64,000 nt of DNA from Pomacea canaliculata (taxonomy: Eukaryota; Mollusca; Gastropoda; Architaenioglossa; Ampullariidae), in NCBI RefSeq assembly GCF_003073045.1, contig NC_037593.1, positions 11,332,735-11,396,734 on the forward strand, written 5' to 3'. The notes below the pieces were generated by a model that was not told the DNA's origin, ran no database searches, and saw nothing but the letters and a program-made list of their open reading frames with translations. Of the stretch, positions 24,097-36,859 are shown piece after piece. A program made the position numbers and the translations under genes. Position 1 is the stretch's first letter. Each line of letters begins with the position of its first letter.

Positions 24097-25441
24097 GATG
24101 CTGAAGAAAAGATGATCCGAAAAAATTTATGGTGCCTTCGGTAAAGACCTGCAAGTTTAAAAAGTTGATAAGTATTGGTGAAAACGCGAGCGTAAAAACA
24201 ACTAAAAAATATCTGTATATATGGAGCGGATTGTGATTTAACCTCCCAGCAAGTAAACCTTATTTCTGTACCTGCTGTTCCTGCAATGGCGGTGGTCATC
24301 TGTAGGGCGGAACTTACCTGTTAGGACGGGTGTTCACCCGCTTGGTGAATTCTGCTTTGCAATGGTACTACGAGCCGACATCGAAGGATCAGGAAAGAAC
24401 ACAAACCAGTTATCCCTATGGGAACCTTTTCGATGCCTGTTGTTTAAACTTTCTCAGTCACAAGGACCAGTAGTCAACGCTTCCACGGCCTGTATTCATA
24501 AGAAAATCAACATTAAGTGACTTTGCTTTAAGCATGGTGTCTGTCCTATAAGACTTTCCATTACGACACCTGCCATGACGTAACAGGTGTACCTCCCAAA
24601 CTCCAGCCTGACAAAGTCCAGGGCGGATCGTCCTAGGCGGCAAGACGCCAGGGTTTATTTTCTTAAACGAAATGCTTATGTCCCGCTCTTCGCTCGACTG
24701 AGTAAGCAAAGAAACTATTGTCGAGATCGCAATTAAAAAAATATTTTTTACTGTACAATTTTATGTGTATATGAATGTGACAATACAGTTGAATTGTGAA
24801 TGATTGTAAAGATTTAATTATATAGCTGTGTGTGACAAGGTTCTCGTCCTCTTGCTAGAGCCAGTCGCTTGTTTCTGTCTCTCTGCTGTTTGCTATGAAC
24901 GGAAAGATACATGACAAGAATATATTCCCTCAAAATTTTGCATTGTAATTTAACATTTTCGCTTCCGAAAATAATATTTTATATGTGTCTCTGGAAATAT
25001 TCATACATTAGCAGCAGTGTGACTAGTTTAAAGACATGAAGCTTACCTGTATTCACACGTTAACATCAAAGCCAAATTTGTTGTGTTGAACTAAAATGCA
25101 TCAAAAATGCCCAAATGTTTGCACGTGAGAAAAGGGAAATTACAAACGGAGTCTCGGCACTTGGCAAGTACTGAATAACGAACTAAAAACAGTCACACAC
25201 TTGGTGTTCAAGACAGGTCCTCCTGTGTTAACTCGGAATTTCGTTGGACACAGAGGAATTGGTTTTGTAAACCTACAGCTCTGTCAGAAACAAAGCAAAC
25301 AGCAAAATAAACAATTGCATAAGATCGGGGAAAACTTAAATACCATGTCGTGAATTATTTCTAATTTCACATGTTAGTTCAGTTATAAAACAGTAATGGC
25401 TGCAATCTCTTTTTTTTTAATCACTAGTACTATAGAGACAG
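24097..25441. repeat. Leader exon region and 5' flank of copy 3, shared with copy 1
   Basis: Matches 4778-6842 with one large gap. The leader acceptor (CTTCAG|CATC next to the ATG) and the leader donor (CTAACAG|GTAAGT at 24318|24317) are conserved. The match stops at GAGACAG, immediately before the TTAA that borders the Kolobok-like element. Confidence 0.65.
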
Positions 25442-25445
25442 TTAA

Positions 25446-28327
25446 GGCGGCAGGATCACCCAGAATGGTTGAAAAAAAATTTTTTTTCAATGACAGTAAT
25501 TTAAGATGTGTCATTTTATTCGCAAATCTTTTCTTTTTCAGAGGGCAAGTTAAACTTTTGCCACAGCTATGTAGTTTTTTTAGATAATTGCATCTACACA
25601 GGGTAGGGGTGGCATGTCAGAATGCTCCAAAATGGTGGAAAATAACATTCAGTCACCTGCAACATGACACACAAATAATAACCGCTTTCAATATAACTTC
25701 TAAATATTAATTACTCCCTACTTCCGTGCACTTCAGCCAAGTTGAAAGCATGGCTTTGTGATTGCTTTTAGTGACATTTTAATTACACTTTGGACCGATT
25801 ATTGTGGCTACAGTTGTGTGACACTGTAACTATGGCTAATGATCGTAAGTACGGACCTTCAAAGCCTAAAAAACGCAAATTTTGTGGTAACCGGTACTCA
25901 AAAGAAAAAGCAACAGTGGGAAAAAGCATACGAAGCGCTTTCAGCAACATTTGTTATATAGGCAATTCAACTGTCAGTTCAGAAAGTTATTGTGAACAGG
26001 TGGACACGCCCACTAGATCAGAACAGAAATTACAAGATCTGTACGAGTTGGTGTTTGACTGTAGTTCAGAGGGGGAATATGAAGAAGCAGATTGTGAAAA
26101 TGACACTTCTGAAAGTGAAGAAGATAGCACAACTCTGGATATTGTTGTTGAAAATCCAAAAGGAAATAGAATAATAGATGTAGCAATCCTAAGTGAAACT
26201 GTTTCATCGAACTTGGTGTGCCGTTACTGTCACCATACTGTTAGGTTGTTTGAATGCAAAGAAAGGGACTGGCAAGTACATTTGTATTTCATTGTAGCAA
26301 TAGAAACTGTAATATGCAATATGCTTTCTCATCCTCACCTCAGACGTCTGTAGGCAATGCATCTGTAAACTTAGTGAACAGGCAGGCTGCTTTTCCTATG
26401 CGATGCATAGAAGCAGACAAGAGAGAGTTAGAGACTTTTTGTGGGGTAATGGATTTACCAAAGCCAGTTAGTAAGAGTAGCTACACAGCTATACAGAAAA
26501 CTATTCATAAAGCATGTACCACTGTACAAAATATCAGCATGCAAGCAGGTACAGCACAAGAGTATGAACAGGCAGAAGAAGTAGAAGGTGATGAAAACAG
26601 AGACATTCATGTTTCAAATGATGGGACATGGATGACTGTAGGCTTCTCATCCAAGGTAGGTGTTGTGACAACTATTGGCATGAAAAATGGAAAGGTTATT
26701 GACACACAATCAAAAAGCAAAAGTCTGTAAATCATGTGATTATTGGAAAAAACAAGACCCCAACTCTGACAAATACTGTGCATGGGCAGCGGCTCATGCC
26801 GCAGACTGCACACTAACACATGAAGGTTTTAGTGGGTTGATGGAGGCAAGCTGTACATGTGACATTTTTAAAAGATCAGTTGAGCAGTACAAACTCAGAT
26901 ACACAGGGTTTGTTGGTGATGGGGACACTAACACTTATAAAAAAATGAGTGACAGCATGCCCTATGGTAACAAAAACATTGACAAGCTTGAATGTGTGGG
27001 ACACGTCCAAAAGCGAGTAGGCACAAGACTTAGAAACCTTAAAAAATGTACCAAAGAAGTTCTTAGTGATGGAAAAGGACTTGGTGGAAAAGGGAGACTA
27101 ACAGAAGCTGCTATTGATAAATTACAATGTTATTATGGAAATGCTATCAGGGAACATAAACATGACATTGTCAAGATAAGAGAAGCAGTTTGGGCAGTAT
27201 ACTTTCACAAGGGTTCTTCCGATGAAAAGCCTGTTCACAACTGTTGTGATGTTAGCTGGTGCCCCTTTCTGAAGGCTAAAAGAAATGGTAAACCATACAT
27301 TCATAAAACAACTACCTCCCTTCTGCTGTCATGAATTATATAAAACCTGTATGGAAAGACCTTGGCAAAACAGAGCTTCTAACAAAGTGTCTAGGTGGCT
27401 ACACACAAAACCAAAATGAGTCACTCAACAGCAGCATATGGAAGTTGTGGCCAAAACCAAAGAATCATGGACTAAAAACTGTTGAAACAGCTGTTGCAAT
27501 TGCAGTTTCCATGTTCAATGACGGCTGCACTAGTCTAATGGCTATTCTGAGGATGATGGACAGATGATGATCCGGGACAGTTTTGTTGCACGTTCTGTGA
27601 AGAAGCTGATGTCGAGCGTTTGAAAAATGCACAGCGACAGGCAAGATTGGCTTCCAAGGCTCTTCGCCAAGCTAGGAGACGCAGAAGACTGGGTGCTGAT
27701 GAGCAAGAAGCTGAGAGAGACGGTCATCCCAACCAACCTGGAGGATACTGACTGCTTTTGGGTAGAAAAATATTCATTTTCTGTGTGCCAAACTTTAACG
27801 AAAACCTATGTTAGTGCTGACTGTCTTTCAGTTATTTTCCACATTTGTTAACATATTTTCTTGAAACTTTGCACATATACTCCCAGATGGAGTGGCTCTG
27901 GTATGAACTAAAATCCCATGCCTATGTTTAATACTTTTTAAGATATAAGGGCACAAAAGCTGTATTTTTGACAAAATGTTAACACTTTTTAAAGTCTTAC
28001 ATCACAGACAAACCAGATACACTAGAATAATGACAGTAGTTCATGCTACAGCTACACGTCTTCTCCAAATGTAGAAAAAGTATTTTAGCTCAGTCTCTGG
28101 GTCTAGACCAGTTCTGAAGTGTAGGCTAGTTTTATTAGTGTCGCGAGGGTATATTTTTTATTTATTTAATTTTTTAAGCCCTTTCCTCATTCCAGAAACC
28201 ATCAAGATGTCAGTATCTTAAAAATACAGAAACTTAACCACATTCTGACCAAATTTTATGTTTATACATTAATTAGTTGGCCTATGTCATTCAGAACAAA
28301 TTTGGTACCCAGTTTTGGGTGATCCTG
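25446..28327 (+). mobile_element. Kolobok-like DNA transposon flanked by TTAA
   Basis: The element is bordered by TTAA at 25442-25445 and 28328-28331. Its ends carry an inverted repeat, CAGGATCACCCAGAA on the left (after five extra bases, GGCGG) and the complement of CAGGATCACCCAAAA on the right. The interior encodes a transposase of the Mutator-like type common in animals. TTAA target sites and this transposase type together suggest the Kolobok superfamily; the superfamily name is from memory and less certain than the element itself. The AT-rich 3' third (27760-28320) has no coding signal. Confidence 0.75.
25832..27750 (+). pseudogene. Kolobok/Mutator-like transposase, frameshifted
   Basis: The start MANDRKYGPSKPKKRKF is basic, as usual for this family. 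A CRYCHHTVRLFEC ... FHCSNRNC zinc-ribbon-like region follows near 26220-26310, then DGTWMTVGFSSKVGVVTTIG (near 26625, first catalytic aspartate region), YTGFVGDGDTNTYKK (near 26910), ECVGHVQKRVGTRLRNLKK (near 26995), GGYTQNQNESLNSSIWK (near 27395) and a basic tail ALRQARRRRRLGADEQ (near 27665). Frame changes are needed near 26260, 26700, 27320 and 27560, so about four frameshifts inactivate it. Confidence 0.75.
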
Positions 28328-29130
28328 TTAAGTGTCTTTTGCTGGCGGGTTGTAGGATCACCAGCTACCCTGATGCCCAACTCAAGAAGTTTGGACCACG
28401 AACTTGTATTACTGGACGGCTGGAAGACGATTGTTCCAGTTAACTACTAAAACGAGAAAGGTGAGTACTAAGCTTCCGGTTTAGTCACATTCTTTGTTTA
28501 GGCTCGCCGAGAATTTCGCAAGAGGCTAAGCGTTGGTCTCAGCAGATAGACTACACACTTTGCACTGAAAGACTGTATTTGTGATGTTGTCGTGACGAGG
28601 GACATGGCCGAGCTGGATCACTTTGTTGTGTGACTGTGGCGAGTACATTCTTCTGGAATCCCCACCAGTGTGGTGACCGCGCTTTGTACGAACTTGTTGG
28701 ACTTGAACTCCCTGTAGGACATGCCAAGCCACTTTCATGTTTTCCTCAGTTTACTCAGGTATGATTGTGTCATTGCTGATCTTATAAGTAATCAAATTTT
28801 TGGTCATTTTTGTATGCTATACATTGTCAAAACATTACTTACCTACGAGGCATACGACGACAGTTCCTCTTCAAACAGGGACGACAGGATCCACAGTCGC
28901 TGTACTCCTATACTTATTCTCAGACGTTAACCACCCCGGTGAAATTCTCTCGCACCAAAGGAAATAGTTCCCACAGACAGGACGAGCGGCGTGAAACTTC
29001 TTGTCATTGTCCCATCTACACACCAGTCCCCATCATCCACAATGTGTCATTAGCTCTAAGTCAACTGTAAAAATGTAAACACTCAAATGCTGCAAGTGAT
29101 GCTCAAGTAAACAAAACAGAAATTTCAAAC
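28328..29130. repeat. Inter-unit repeat, copy between genes 3 and 4
   Basis: Collinear with 8241-9060. The part at 28590-28770 has the clearest peptide trace: MAELDHFVVCDCGEYILLE, then with a frame change an alanine- and leucine-rich piece ending PVGHAKP. I cannot match this to a family. The position between copies 3 and 4 mirrors the copy between genes 1 and 2, as expected for a two-gene block duplication. Confidence 0.65.
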
Positions 29131-29204
29131 GACATAAGTTCTAGTGCACGAAACAATTTATGAAACAGGAAAAACTGTGAAGACTTCAGTTGAGAATAAA
29201 ACAC

Positions 29205-29951
29205 CAGGAGCTAAAGACTGATATGAAAATGACTGATGTAAGAACGAAACCAGAGTATGGGTCTAAAGACCAGAGCTTTTCAAACAAAGCGTAGCCAAAA
29301 CAAAAAGCTAAAGAGAGATGACAAGAAGGCAGTCCGGGTAGTTCCTGATAAACCTTTATTGAGATCGTTCCTTGCAAATAAAAAAAATCAGTTACTTTAC
29401 GAACACAAAATCAACACAATACACGTGGAAAATAAGAAATATGGTCTTAAAAATGTCAGAACACGTACTTGGTTTGTATGAAAAGTAACGGGACTCTTGT
29501 CAAAGACAATTTATTTAAATTTCAAACATGGATTTCCTTTCATAGTAAACACTCGATTACAATGTCCATCAGTGCAAATGCTTCTATGCACTGCTGACAG
29601 AATTCTACTAGGATCAGCTCCGTCAAGAGGGTTCACCTCCATCATGACTTTCACGCATTCAAAACGTGTCCTTCGATGACCCCATTGAACTTTAGAAAAA
29701 TCAAAAATAGTCACAGAGAAAAGTCAGATGAATAGAGATATTGTTCGTGTACTGCGATTTTCTACACCAGGACCTGTGGCATGCTCGGCAGTGGGACCAG
29801 GTGCATTGTCGTGTAGAAAGAACCTCAGAAAAATCTTTTCAACAGTGAAGCACAGCGGAGAAACATGGACAAGTGCATTAGACTTGAAGTGGGAGGACTC
29901 TAAGGAAATTATGTAGCTTGGAATTGAAATAAATTGTATGTGACACGAGTC

Positions 29952-29960
<9 letters not shown>
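29205..29960 (-). mobile_element. Mariner/Tc1-type transposase relic downstream of copy 4
   Basis: Same block order as the relics at 11420 and 19771, with FLHDNAPGPTAEHA and a FSKVQWGHRRTRFE segment on the minus strand. It carries a short internal duplication of CAAAACAAAAAGC-type sequence near 29290 and several small deletions. No intact frame remains. Confidence 0.7.
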
Positions 29961-29988
<28 letters not shown>

Positions 29989-30251
29989 TGCAGACTCACC
30001 TCATATAGTAAGATCAAGGATAGTTGTCCCTCGATTAATCTGCCCATTTCATACTTGATTAATTTGTTTGTTAAGTCATCAGACAGTGACAGCACATGTC
30101 TGATGAAATTTCCACTGATGCAAAAATATTAGCGATTGTAGCGAATTTTTTTTTTGTTTCAAAACAAAAATAATTGTGATCATAATTCTTTTAAGTGGTT
30201 GATGTGATTAAATTACAAAGTCCAAAAGGTAAAACTAAATAGACGCGTATG

Positions 30252-33200
30252 TTAATAATTTGCTTTCCAATAAGTCATGATTGAAGGGAGGGAACTCTCG
30301 TATCTCTGTAAAAGTTGTTGTGCCTGTTCCAGAGCCTCCTTCCCTGTGGTGACCAGCACCGTGTTGGATAACCCCGCCGTCCACGTGCGACGGAAGGAGG
30401 AGAGTTTGAAGTAGGGAGGGTTGTCGATGAGCACGTGAGGGATTCCCAGCAGCACGGACAGGATGTGGCCGTGTAGTCGGTCAGTGATCACCACGCGCCC
30501 ACGCTGTAAGAACGACAACCCGTTAAAGGCTATCAGAAACGAAGACTCCATGGGTGTTCTCCCCTTGTTTGTCGTCCATTTCCACCAGTCTTCTACTTGC
30601 ACGCTGAGGTTAGTAGGCATCTCGGGTACTTTATACCTGGAAGACTCATCATCTGCTCTCTTAATCCACACGATGTCGACAGTAGGCGGCATTGTGCGCG
30701 GGACACGGCCCAGGCCAAACGCCATGTCGGGCATCAGCATGAGTTTCGTCCCTGGAAAATGTTCCTGCGCCAGACCCAGCGACTGTCTGTCCCGCAAGAA
30801 GATGGTCAGGTTCTCCCTGTGGGAGTAGAGCTCCCTACACATGTTCAGATGCTTCTCGTGATCCTTGCGAATCCATATGCTCTGAGAGAGCAACACGCTT
30901 TGGAAGTCCGGGAAAAGATTCAAGATCTTTTTCCGCAAGATGTCCGACTCCGGGTACCCCACAAGGTTGCCACCTCCGTGGAGAAGGATCATGAGGGAGG
31001 ATGGGGCGAAGTTCCTGCTAATTTTGTGTGCTTCTTTAAGCTTAGCATCACTGCACATGAAGATGGAGCAGTAGAACACCACTGTGACGTTGAGTCTCCG
31101 CAGCAGCGCCACCTCTCCCACGGTAATGGCGGGATCCCCTTTGTTCTCTGACGTAGAAAAGTCCAGTAGCATGACGTGACGTCGTCCCCCCAGCAATGAC
31201 GTCATCACCTGCATGTGCAACCGCTGTATCTCCCAGATGACCTCCTCGTTGGTGGTGAGATGAGGCGCCAGGCGGTCCGTGTCGAAGGGATGCTGGGTGT
31301 AGTCCAGAGACAGGAAGTCGGCCCACTGTGACAAGAGTGTGGCGTTGTGTGGTGGACCTGGCCAGTTGAGACCAAAGGGAGCTGACTGTGTCTCAGGTGT
31401 CAGCGGAAGTGACTGCTGGTCGTCGTCTGCCCCCAGGTAACCCAAGGTAAGGTGCAGAGGTCGCAATGTGTTTATAGATGTGAGAGACAAGCATAATGCC
31501 GCACTGATGAGGGCTGCAGCCAACACCTGACATCTTCCATTACTCGCCGTCAGTTTTCGGTACACGTGACCTGTGAAACAGAGTTCATCTACAGTGATGA
31601 GGATGTTCATTGGACATACGTGACAGTCTTATTTTTTTGCACCTAAGTCACTGTCACTGTGACAGAAAGTTTTCTTTTTGATTTAAATGATCTCTTTTAA
31701 CATTAGTACTATGACAAGCACGTACGGTCATCAACAGGCACTCCAAAGCTGGTCCGGAACTAGCAAATTAAACTTTCCTGACAAAATAAATCACAATTTT
31801 TGAGTAGATGAGTAAGTGATGTTACTGAGTAACATACTCCTAATTTCCAAAGAAAAGATTACGTATACCTTTTTCGGTCAAGGACCGGAATCCTACCACT
31901 AAAAAAAAAAAATAAAAAAATAAAATAAAACGAAACAACAAAAAAAAAATCCTGAAAAAGTAGTTACAATAAGCCACAAGTCAAATATATTCACCAAAGC
32001 AAAATAATGTTCGTCAAGCAAGTATAAAATAATAAACATATCAGTTCATTTTGACTTAAGGCGGAAATGACTAACAGAAAAAAAAACAACATACTAATTT
32101 CAACAATTAGTTTTCTTTTTACGAATTCATTTACTGTCTGATGTATAATTAAGTTTAATTTACTTTATGTATAAAATATTAAATTTGCTGGTTCTTGAAA
32201 CATTTATGCGCGGTCCTGCTAAATTAGGTACAGCAACCGCCACATTTATTGCACATGAGAAAGAATTGTCAAAAGTGTCCCTCAGATATATTAACAGTAA
32301 AACGATGTGTACTCAGGATCTCCGCCAGGCTGAGCTGCGCCCTAGGTGAGAGACAAATAGTGCACCCCACCATAGGCCCTGTCTGAACTTCGACCCCTAG
32401 TACATAAATACACGTTGTTAGCCACTGTCTGTGGTTAGCTGACTTGCCCAGACTAAGTATGCTAATAGGTTGGGTACATGTGCTTCCTAAATACAATCCC
32501 TGTCAGGTATTTAATTTTTTTTTACTTTTTCGTGTCAATGCTTTTTCACAATTGAATGAACTCATTTCTTTATCTTTAGTCAAAGTATGTAGCGGTGTAT
32601 GTACATATCTGTTACCTTTGATATTAGTACCAACAGGGCAGCATCGCCAGCTCTCTGCTTTGACTGCAGCTTTCCCTCTGACGTACACAGCGAGTCCCAC
32701 ACTCGCCACCGCCAGGCCCGCAGCGTTGACGCCTGATGCACTGCGTGACCCGCTGACGTACAGCAGCGCCACCACTAACATGCGCTTGATGACGTTGGCC
32801 ATGGCGTGACTGACCACGTCCAGAGCTCGCAGGATGACGCTCGTGCTGATCATCGAGTACGTCACATGAAACGCACCCGACAGCAGCAGTGACGTCACGG
32901 CCAGATCGGTGCCAGGCGACAGCACGCGACGGATGGCCAGTGTAGATGATGACGCCATGATAACGAAAGACACTCCGGCCGTCATACTAATGCGATTCCA
33001 ACCCATCCACCTCAGGCTAACGTTTAGCTTACGAGAGTGCAGTCCCTTGATAGCCACGTTGCGGACAGCCAGTAGTACGTTAGATGCCATGGCCAGCATC
33101 ACGCCAGAGGTCAGCGCCTGCTGAACAAGCGTGACGTCATCGGAGACGAACACCAACGCGCCGCCAACCACCAGCGGGAGGCTGACACACACGTGACAGT

Positions 33201-33597
33201 TGAGACCCTCACGTAACCATACCCACTGCACTATCGCGGATACCATGGGCTCCGTCAGCTTGATGGCCAACGTGGAGGCCGCTTCCATTCTGGCCAGACT
33301 CCAGTTGGTCAGAAACGTCGACAGCACGTGCATCGTCATAGCAACGTAATAACAAGCCTTGTCATCTTTTGTCGTCTTTTTCGTTTTCTGTGCATCGTCC
33401 ACGATGACCGACTTGTCCTGCGACACTTTGGTGACGAGACAGCAACACAGTAACTGCACCAACGACAGGACTGCAGCCGCACGCACGGGAGTGAGGACAA
33501 GAGTCAGCGCACTGACCTCCGTGAGGAAGACCTTGGCAGTGTGGTGACAGGCGTACGACGACACCGTCCAGGCGATGAAAGCTTTGAGAAGATTCAT
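30252..33597 (-). CDS. Fused TPT-type transporter and polysaccharide pyruvyltransferase, copy 4
   Basis: Exons 33597-32616 and 31570-30252 join in phase (AAAG|GTAACA ... CACAG|GT) to give 766 residues. Transporter signatures AIKLTEP, AVRN and ANVIKR and enzyme motifs GGGN, RDRQS and DRLH are present. The enzyme core is type A as in copy 1 (LHGGGNLVGYPESDI), but the next variable stretch is mixed: ADDESSRYKVPEMPTNLSV follows copy 2 and QVEDWWKWTTNKGRTP follows copy 1. This is a clear mosaic. The intron is 1045 bp, the longest of the five. Reading through the donor gives 36 extra residues before a stop, against 12 in copies 1-3. As in copy 3, an in-frame intronic ATG precedes the acceptor. The 5' flank resembles that of copy 2. 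Confidence 0.85.
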
Positions 33598-36500
33598 GAT
33601 GCTGAAGAAATAAGACTGGACGGTGGTAAAATTTCAATGACGCCTTCGCTGAAGACCTGTCTGTTCAGAAAACAAGAATCACAGTCAAGGAATGTTGCTG
33701 GAGGCACGCGCTTTAAAATTCTCTCGCTACACACATATATATATATACACTGTGTGCTATGAACAGAAAGATCTATGAGAAGAAAACATCCAATAAAATT
33801 TTAATGCTTCTTTCACATTCTTGTTTCGGGCTTTTAATAACCGTTCAACAATAACCACCAGCCTGGCCACAGCCTTCAAGTTGAAAGCTGACTCCAATAT
33901 TTTTATTCTGGAGAAACTTTTGTTAGAATGAACGTCAGGTAAGTAAATACACGTAGCACAAACATGTTATTTTTTTCAGAATACGTGTTGCTAAATGGTT
34001 TAAGTATATTAAATAAACAATTATCTGTAGATGTATGAATGTCTGTTAACACACAACATATGATTTCCTGATGTCAAGGGGCAAAGTTTAGCCGGTAACA
34101 TGTCAGCGGTGTTTGTATACACATCAGTAAACAAGGTTTACTACAGCCTTGGTCTTTGCTGCCGCCATTGTTTACCTCCGTATAGACATAGTTTTTGTCA
34201 AACTGCAATATCTGGCTCTGTGATCTGTGTCCAGTACTATATTTAATATATTTTATGTACACATCAAGTCAGGACTGTTTTAGAGTTGGTTTTTTTTTTT
34301 TATCTAACCCACTGTTCGGTAAAAACATTCTTGGCCTTTGTTTACTTGTTTACTTACGTAGTTATTGCTTGTGCGAGTATAAAATGTAAATGTCTGCATG
34401 TCTTCAGTCATGGAGGCGTCAAAGTCTAAAGTCTGTGAGGAAGAAAGGTACCACAACCTTTACCGACATTTAATATCCAATGATCTGTGTGACGAGAGGT
34501 CAGAGGACAGCGATAATTATTGGTGACGTGCTCGTCCTCTGACAGTCCGCACATGGTGGGTCTGCCTGCTGGCTGTCTTATCTACCTATGACAGGTATTG
34601 CAAACACACCGTCTAAAATAAAAATTAACATTGAAATCGAGTTTTTACCTTTCTTGCTACTTTTTCTGTTGACGAACCCTTGAAACATGGATGGGAGCGA
34701 GATGGACGGGTACTTGTTCCCACCACCCACACTTGAAGTGTGCTTGGGATCGAGAGAGACAGGTCAGGTGGATCCCATACACGGTCAACGTCAAGAGTTT
34801 AGCAAGGAAACAACAATTTACAAACATCTGGTGCCACAAACATAATATTTTATTGATAGCAGTGGAAAGAGTTCACGCACGCACTTAAATATTCCAGATG
34901 CACGTGAATGTTTGTGTAGGGGTCGACAGGTTACTGGACCAGTTCATTTAATGCGGTCTGTCACACATTACTGAGTGCAATGATAGGCACTGAAGCACTG
35001 ATTGTGAAGATCAAATTTGCATTGTAGGCGTGCAGTCTGTGCTGTTATTACTCACAGCGTATATTACTTTGTTTTGTGCGAAATACTAACTGAGCGATGC
35101 CATCGAACCCTGATGATGCACTCGGTAACGGTTGGTCGAGCAGCTGCAGTGGGAGGCTGACAGTGGGATGTGGACAGTAGGTCCACCTGCACTACACGGC
35201 GTGTGGAGGTAAGGTGTTTCCAAGGCATGGGCAAAATAATATCCACCTTACCTTTCTGAATGATGATGTTTTGCTCTTCTCTATCAACTCCACCCATTGT
35301 AGAGTCTCATCACATCTGGAAGTTCAATGGATTCAATGGTGTCGTGCTCTCGACCAGCCTCGAACTCGTGCAAGTGGAAAGCCATGATCGCAGTTAGTTG
35401 CCTAGGCGACATTATTACTGAAATTCCACTGCATAAGTAGTAGATGTTACTCTTTGTCACGATTAAAATCAAGATTACCATAATTTTCTTTGGCGAGCTG
35501 GGTGACATGTGACTCTGCACACAGTTCAGTTTTGATTCTTCTATGAGCTTTGAAGCCTCAGAGAAAAATGTTCTGAGCAAGTCAAAAGATTAAAAAAATT
35601 GTCAAAGGTGAAATGAAAAGAGGTTCTGGACGATCGGCTTGGGCATTTAGCCATTTTCTTCGAAGATCTCGACAACCATATACTTGTTCTCAGTATACAT
35701 CTTAAACTGCACGATGTACGCAAACATAGTAGTAAAATTCCTCTATTTATAAACTAATCTTGATGGTGTTCCCACGGATATGTGGCCTGAATTTGCTTAC
35801 AGCTGACACGGACGTGGAAATAAAAACACATTTCGTTAATCGCAGAGCAGCCCGTTGGTCACGTGGGCCCCTGCTCGCAGGTTCGCACCCTCCTTGCTCC
35901 ACAGGAAGGCTAAGTTCAACACCAAAATATATATATACCCTAGTTTTGAACGCACTACGTGTCAAATTAAGAACTTTGTCACCACTGCACTACAGACACA
36001 TGCTTGTAGACGATACCAGGCTCCCAGGCCCTCCGGTCGTTAGAGATCCGTTTCAGCGGGTCCTCCTTACTCGTCCCTCGACATTAGTTCCTTTCCTTGG
36101 CAAGGAACTCCAAGCACCGATTCCCTTGTCGGTACTCACACATGTACCCGTATCACCCGTATCACCTGGCGGCTGCTTTCGCAATCTCTCCTTATCGATA
36201 ATTCCTCTTTCCTCCTCCACTTCTTCCTCGCCGGTAATTCCTAAAACGCTTATATTCTTTTAAATATTCGTATGGGGCTAAGTAATATCTCAACAGCCAG
36301 ATATTATTACATCACATGGAGTTAGACAAAGATATTAAAACATCACTTTACACACGTTGTCTAGGCAAGGAATTGTACGGATTCCGCACTCTCTTTTTTC
36401 TCAATTTACATTCGCCTGTCTTCGTTGACAACTCGTGAGGGAAAGCTCGACTCAATACTTTTCTCAAACCCTACCGAACATTTCACTCACACCTGCATGC

Positions 36501-36859
36501 CTTTTCTGACATTCTTCCATTCCACGCATTCTGGCTCAAACATGGGTAAGGGCGACAATCCCTATCTATCAGCAAGCAGGGGCAGCCAACCCCTCCCTGT
36601 TCCTAACCCTTGTAGAACATTCATCTTGTCACTTGCCTGTGACATGGGCCCTCGTTTATTTTACCTTTACCGGTCATCAGTTTTAGGTCTTGAGGTATTT
36701 TGCCTGTGGCAATTAACTTTATGCCGCCCTTCATAGTGTTTAAAAGATGTAAGCAGCCCCAGAACGAGTTTCACAGCTGGCAAAGAGTGAAAAGGAGGCT
36801 TCGCTTAGTGTGAACTGTCACGGTCGCTGACATCACGCTTCCGAAGTTTTTCCCTTCAC
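33598..36859. other. Upstream flank of copy 4, no supported gene
   Basis: The first 120 bases are the copy 2-type 5' flank, with an acceptor (TTTCTTCAG|CATC) beside the ATG. A TATAAAA at 34379-34385 lies 25 bases before an ATG at 34410 that opens a 38-codon frame (MEASKSKVCEEERYHNLYRH...) ending at 34526. This could be a small first exon, but there is no further support. Frames at 35064-35580 and 35760-36263 show no domain. I see nothing else. Confidence 0.35.

Noticed and set aside
35064-35580. Two minus-strand frames upstream of copy 4
   Set aside because: No domain, weak splice sites, and only a short chance-like similarity to the 42 kb frame.
35855-35925. tRNA-like or SINE-like text with a GGTTCGCACCC box
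   Set aside because: A box B-like match alone; no box A at the right distance and no cloverleaf.
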